Positions 59,215 to 64,000 of a stretch of DNA of 64,000 bases are shown here, in pieces. The translations under genes and the position numbers were made by a program. Position 1 is the stretch's first letter. Every line of letters starts with the position of its first letter. This stretch comes from an uncultured Dehalococcoidia bacterium (GTDB lineage: Bacteria > Chloroflexota > Dehalococcoidia > Lucifugimonadales > CAJWUJ01). The stretch lies in contig CAJWUJ010000001.1 of NCBI GenBank assembly GCA_913047625.1, positions 1 to 64,000 on the forward strand, in the 5' to 3' direction. Below the pieces are notes generated by a model that was given only the letters and a program-made list of their open reading frames with translations, made no database searches and was not told the DNA's origin.

Positions 59215-61806
59215 TTATTGTGATGTAAGCCAATCCTCTAGCGCTTTATCGTTGTATTTGATCCATGCTATGTTCAGATCAATGCGTTCCAGTACCTGTT
59301 GAATAGTTCTGGTAGCAGAAGGTACCGGATTTTTTTGAAAGAAGGATTCCACATCATCTTTATCATCTTTGGTTGTAAATCTTCCAGCGATCGACACTAG
59401 ATTCATCATGGCAAATCCACCTTGCCCATATCGTCTGTCAAGCTCTTGCCAGTTTTCTTTCATGAACTGCCAGGTTAAATCTAGACCTTTCTGGGGATTT
59501 CCTGATGTTTGTGCTATCAAGGCAACCGTGTCTTGTGATCTCACTTCATCAGACAATGATAAATTGAGTGTTTGTTGTATTGACTCGATCTGAGGGAAAC
59601 GGGTCAATGAATAATAGAGCCGTAGCCGTTCTTCTTGAAAGACTTGCTTCTGGGCCATTGCATGCATAGTGTCATAGGTGGCACTGTCTCCGTTTCTCGC
59701 AGCAAGTGTGTATACACACCCTTTGATTTCTGGAGCTAGGCTATCTGGGTTATTTACTGCACTATTGAACCGTTCTGACGCTTCGTTTAATACTGACTTG
59801 TTGCCAAAAGCTCCACTCGAATCTAGTACAGTACTTCGCAGCATAGACTGGAGATGGCTTTCTTCTGGTACTGGATCCCATCCCAAGTTTTCAGCGATAG
59901 TGGAGACTAAATTCCTACATAGTGTCTTATATTCCTCTATATACGGTTTGTAAGCTATAAGGGACTGAATGGATCTTAGGCTGCCAAGTATGTCAGCCCA
60001 GACCCCGTAGTCTGACTCATTCTGGAAGGCTTGTGTCAGCTCTAGAAAATACTTAATAGGGAGCATTCGGGCTCGCGATAAGGCATATGCGTCTGTTACT
60101 AGTCCTAACCGATCTACAGAAGGAAGCTCTTTTGACTGTATTTGTTCTTTGAATCTCAATAAATCATCAGGAGTATAAGCTGTTCTGTAAAAGCCTGTAT
60201 GATTACGATTGAGTTTCACCCAAGTTGTTGGATTCTTATCATCTGAATTCGGTATTACCAGTGATGCAGTACGTGTGTCCATGATCGTTGAGTGATCTTC
60301 ATTGGTGTTGGTTACATACGTTACGGGTATTTCCCATAACGTTTGGTCATTTTGGGAACCGGAAAAAAGAAATCTATGTTGCTTGAGCAGAATGTCCTGC
60401 TGTTTATCCGTACAAGATAGTGATAGGTCTACTACAGGATAGCCTGACTGTTTAATCCAACTGTTCATCATTGAAACTATCGGTTTTCCGGATGCTTGCT
60501 CCATTGCAGTCCAGAGATCAACTCCTTTTGCGTTGGAATATGTGTGATCACTGAGATAGTCATACAGCCCTTTTTGGAACATTTCTGCTCCAATGAACTG
60601 TTCTAACATACGGATAATGGACGCACCCTTGCTGTAACTGATTGCATCAAACAACTGATTAATTTCTGTAGGATCCTTTACTTCCTGCTCTATTGGATGT
60701 GAATTTTCAAGTCCATCCAGTCCCATGCCTGCATTAACATCCATTACGATGAATTGGGTCCACATTTCCCATTCAGGGTAGAGATGATCCATTGCCTTGA
60801 TTGCCATCCATGAAGCGAAGCTTTCATTTAGCCATAAATCGTTCCACCATTCCATGGTAACGAGGTCCCCAAACCACATATGGGCCATTTCATGAGCAAC
60901 AATTTCAGTTATACGTTGTTTTGTGGCAGGTGATGACTTATCTTTATCGAAGAGCAAGGCTACTTCCCTATAGGTGATAGCCCCCCAGTTTTCCATTGCA
61001 CCTGCTGCAAAATCAGGGATGGCGAGGTGATCTAGTTTCTCTAGAGGGTAGGGTATTTGGAAGTAGTCGTTGAAATAATCCAGTAATTTCTTGGAAACGT
61101 CCAAAGCAAATTGTCCCTGTGCTATTTTCCCTCGTGTGGCAAAAACACGGATTAAAGTTCCGTCTTTTGTTTTTGTTTCGATGGATTCTAGGTCTCCTAC
61201 AATAAACGCTAGAAGATAGGTGGACATTTTGGGAGTAATTTTGAAAGTCAGGCTTTTTAAGTCATCGGTTATGTGTTCTTCTTGATCAACCAACGTATTT
61301 GAAACGGCCGTGAGAACAGATGGGATGATTAATGTCACTCCAAAGGTCGCTTTGATACTAGGTTCATCCCAGCAGGGAAACGCTCGACGGGCATCAGTAG
61401 GTTCAAATTGAGTCGCCGCCATGAACATCTCCTGACTCTGTTCATTTAAATAACTACTTCGGTAAAACCCATGAAGTCGGTCGTTTAGAATGCCTGTACA
61501 TTCTATATGGAGAATCGCTGAACCACTGGGTATCGTTTGATTAAATACAAAAGAGACAGTTTCCCGTGCTGAATCGTAGGTGATTTCTGTAGTGGTAAGG
61601 GACACACTTTCTTGAGTTTCTATCTTCGCTGATTGGATATCTAATTCAATAGCGTTTAATGTAAGTGTTTTGGTTGGAGTAAGAACAGTTATGTTGATAG
61701 ATTCCTTCACATGGAAAGTTGCTTGTTCCATATCAGGCGTGATTATTAGATTGTATTGTGTTGGGAACGCGTTTTCAGGTAATTGGAAAAATATAGGTTT
61801 AGTCAT
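59215..61806 (-). CDS. M1 family aminopeptidase
   Basis: GAMENWGAITYRE, IVAHEMAHMWFGDLVTMEWWNDLWLNESFA zinc motif HExxH-x18-E; 863 aa. Confidence 0.96.
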   Translation of the reverse strand: MTKPIFFQLPENAFPTQYNLIITPDMEQATFHVKESINITVLTPTKTLTLNAIELDIQSAKIETQESVSLTTTEITYDSARETVSFVFNQTIPSGSAILHIECTGILNDRLHGFYRSSYLNEQSQEMFMAATQFEPTDARRAFPCWDEPSIKATFGVTLIIPSVLTAVSNTLVDQEEHITDDLKSLTFKITPKMSTYLLAFIVGDLESIETKTKDGTLIRVFATRGKIAQGQFALDVSKKLLDYFNDYFQIPYPLEKLDHLAIPDFAAGAMENWGAITYREVALLFDKDKSSPATKQRITEIVAHEMAHMWFGDLVTMEWWNDLWLNESFASWMAIKAMDHLYPEWEMWTQFIVMDVNAGMGLDGLENSHPIEQEVKDPTEINQLFDAISYSKGASIIRMLEQFIGAEMFQKGLYDYLSDHTYSNAKGVDLWTAMEQASGKPIVSMMNSWIKQSGYPVVDLSLSCTDKQQDILLKQHRFLFSGSQNDQTLWEIPVTYVTNTNEDHSTIMDTRTASLVIPNSDDKNPTTWVKLNRNHTGFYRTAYTPDDLLRFKEQIQSKELPSVDRLGLVTDAYALSRARMLPIKYFLELTQAFQNESDYGVWADILGSLRSIQSLIAYKPYIEEYKTLCRNLVSTIAENLGWDPVPEESHLQSMLRSTVLDSSGAFGNKSVLNEASERFNSAVNNPDSLAPEIKGCVYTLAARNGDSATYDTMHAMAQKQVFQEERLRLYYSLTRFPQIESIQQTLNLSLSDEVRSQDTVALIAQTSGNPQKGLDLTWQFMKENWQELDRRYGQGGFAMMNLVSIAGRFTTKDDKDDVESFFQKNPVPSATRTIQQVLERIDLNIAWIKYNDKALEDWLTSQ

Positions 61807-61969
61807 ATGCTCTCGGCTAACTCCTGTTCTGTGTTTTCAAAAACTCTTCTCTTTAGTATCAGTAGTTGAATTGGTTTTATAGTGGTCTGTACTCACACTG
61901 TTCATCCTACGAAATTTTTACTAAAATGAACAGCGGTTACTACACAATTTTCCGCTAAAGAGGTGTCGT

Positions 61970-63100
61970 ATGGCAAAGAACGGTTACAAGATGATTGATG
62001 CAGAACTCCATGTGATGGAGCCTGTTGATCTATGGGACAACTATATAGCTGACGAATTCAAGGACCGAGCTCCTCGGCGTATGGCTGAAGGGCATTGGGA
62101 TATTAGGACTTTAGTGGAGGGCGAGATGATGGCTTATGTCCCCAGTATTGATCCCCACTATAACCGAGGTAGTTCTGTGGAAGATAAGGTGTTGTGGAAT
62201 CGCTATAAAGAAGATATTGAGCGAAACTTTGACCCCCAGTCAGTGGTGCTTGCGATGAAGAAAGAAGGACTTGATCTTGCTGTCCTCTTTCCCACTTCAG
62301 GAATGTATGTGACAGCCATGAATGGGATGGATCCCAGGTTTGCTGCAGCAACATGCGTTGCATATAACAACTGGCTGTATGATTACATGCAGGCTGGTGA
62401 TCCCACTATTACATTCGGTGCAGGAATTGTTTCACCCCATGACGTGGAAAGTGCTGTAATTGAAACCCGTCGTTGTGCTACAGAGCTTGGGTTTAAAGCT
62501 ATTATGCTCCGACCAAATATGTACAATAACACGCCATGGCACAACAAATATTACGATCCTCTATGGAAGGAATGTGAAGATCTGGGTATAGCGGCTACAT
62601 TCCATGAAACCACAGGAGCTCGTCTACCTGCAGCTGGGGCTGACCGTTTTCCGGATCAGTTGGGTATAGCTCATATTGCTACCCACTCAGTGGAACAGAT
62701 GATGGCATGCCTGGATATTATAATGGGTGGTGTAATGGAGCGGTTCCCTTCGCTACAGTTCGGTTTCTTAGAAGGGCAATGCGGGTGGCTTCCGTTCTGG
62801 CTTGGCCGGATGGATGAGCACTACGAATGGCGTGAACCGTACGGTGAAATGGACCATTTAAAGATGGATCCCAGTGAATATTTCCGGAGACAGGGTTATG
62901 CGGCGGTTGAAGCTGATGAGGAGTTTGTGAGTCATGTAGTGGATGCTTTTGGTGACGACAAACTTGTGACTACTACAGACTATCCTCATGGTGATTCGAA
63001 GTATCCCCATGCAACAGACACTTTCTTGGGGTTGTCGATGCCTGATGCAAGTAAAAGGAAAATTCTTTGGGATAATCCCGTTAGGCTTTATAGTTTGTAG
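61970..63100 (+). CDS. Amidohydrolase family 2, paralog 2
   Basis: MAKNGYKMIDAELHVMEPVDLWDNYIADEF...TTDYPHGDSKYPHATDTFLG; strongly similar to 2830..3981 and 63149..64000. Confidence 0.92.
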   Translation: MAKNGYKMIDAELHVMEPVDLWDNYIADEFKDRAPRRMAEGHWDIRTLVEGEMMAYVPSIDPHYNRGSSVEDKVLWNRYKEDIERNFDPQSVVLAMKKEGLDLAVLFPTSGMYVTAMNGMDPRFAAATCVAYNNWLYDYMQAGDPTITFGAGIVSPHDVESAVIETRRCATELGFKAIMLRPNMYNNTPWHNKYYDPLWKECEDLGIAATFHETTGARLPAAGADRFPDQLGIAHIATHSVEQMMACLDIIMGGVMERFPSLQFGFLEGQCGWLPFWLGRMDEHYEWREPYGEMDHLKMDPSEYFRRQGYAAVEADEEFVSHVVDAFGDDKLVTTTDYPHGDSKYPHATDTFLGLSMPDASKRKILWDNPVRLYSL

Positions 63101-63148
63101 TTCCTAGTATATGGAAGTTGAAAACGTTTATACAGTGAGGAGTAGTTA

Positions 63149-64000
63149 ATGTCCAAGAATGGTTACAAGATGGTAGATTCCGAACTTCATGTGATGGAGC
63201 CCGTGGATCTTTGGGATAAGTATATTGCTGATGAGTTCAAAGATCGTGCTCCTCGTAGAATGCAGGAAGGGTTTTGGGATATAAGAACCTTGGTCGAAGG
63301 TGAAATGATGGTGACCATGCCTGAAAATGGTCCTTTTTCAGAAGCTGCAAAGGTTAGTGCCAAGGGGGGAAATGGCAAAGAGGATCAGGTTCTCGGTGAG
63401 CGCTATAAGGATGACATAGCCAGGAATTTTGATCCAGAATCAGTACTCCTTGCAATGAGAAAGGAAGGGCTTGACCTCGCTGTTCTCTTTCCTACCTCAG
63501 GAATGTTTGTGACTGCAATAAACGGTATGGATCCCAAATTTGCGGCCGCTGCATGTGAGGCATATAACAACTGGATTTATGACTATATGCAGGCTGGTGA
63601 TCCTAGTATTACTTTTGGTGCAGGGATTGTTTCTCCCCACGATGTTGAAAGTGCAGTAATTGAGACATACCGTTGTGTTGAAGAACTTGGGTTTAAAGCC
63701 ATTATGCTCCGACCAAATATGTACAATAATACGCCATGGCACAACAAATATTACGATCCTCTATGGAAGGCATGTGAAGGACTACAGATACCAGTTACAT
63801 TTCACGAAACCTCTGGATCTCGAATGCCAGCCTTAGGTGCAGACCGATTCCCTTCTAATATGGGTATCGCACGTATTGCCACACATTCTGTAGAACAGAT
63901 GATGGCATGTTTGGATATTGTCATGGGGGGTGTTATGGAGCGTTTCCCTACAGTGCAATTTGCTTTTCTTGAAGGGCAATGCGGGTGGCTACCATTCTGG
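63149..64000 (+). CDS. Amidohydrolase family 2, paralog 3, 3' end beyond window
   Basis: Manual translation MSKNGYKMVDSELHVMEPVDLWDKYIADEFKDRAPRRMQEGFWDIRTLVEGEMM...MERFPTVQFAFLEGQCGWLPFW. Not in the ORF track because no stop is reached. Confidence 0.92.
   Translation, partial: MSKNGYKMVDSELHVMEPVDLWDKYIADEFKDRAPRRMQEGFWDIRTLVEGEMMVTMPENGPFSEAAKVSAKGGNGKEDQVLGERYKDDIARNFDPESVLLAMRKEGLDLAVLFPTSGMFVTAINGMDPKFAAAACEAYNNWIYDYMQAGDPSITFGAGIVSPHDVESAVIETYRCVEELGFKAIMLRPNMYNNTPWHNKYYDPLWKACEGLQIPVTFHETSGSRMPALGADRFPSNMGIARIATHSVEQMMACLDIVMGGVMERFPTVQFAFLEGQCGWLPFW

Overview
AT-rich bacterial chromosomal window. Gene content (many amidohydrolases and flavin/FAD oxidoreductases, substrate-binding lipoproteins with 'VEKEVIKEV' stalks) suggests a Chloroflexota/SAR202-like lineage; this assignment is inference only. 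It holds a partial tRNA-Arg, housekeeping genes (dnaN, uvrC, lgt, fabF, mtaB, ilvB with a T-box leader, a Xer-type recombinase) and a long catabolic region. No CRISPR array, IS element or prophage module was seen. The main result is two genes that the ORF track splits or misses at an in-frame TGA falling exactly on a redox-active Cys position. One is a SelW/Rdx-like protein (CxxU, 55352..55612). The other is a membrane-anchored thioredoxin-like protein (UxxC, 48755..49252). Each TGA is followed at 17 or 27 nt by a perfect small hairpin with a G in the first two loop bases, as expected for a bacterial SECIS, so both are strong selenoprotein candidates. Other notable items: a rhomboid protease fused to an XRE-like HTH, three amidohydrolase paralogs with gene-conversion-like tracts (the third is cut by the window edge and absent from the ORF track), an OYE/TMADH-like enzyme lacking one Fe-S cysteine, a CADD-like protein, an internally duplicated HYHY-motif protein, a secreted coiled-coil protein, and a zinc-ribbon ORF broken by an in-frame TAA.
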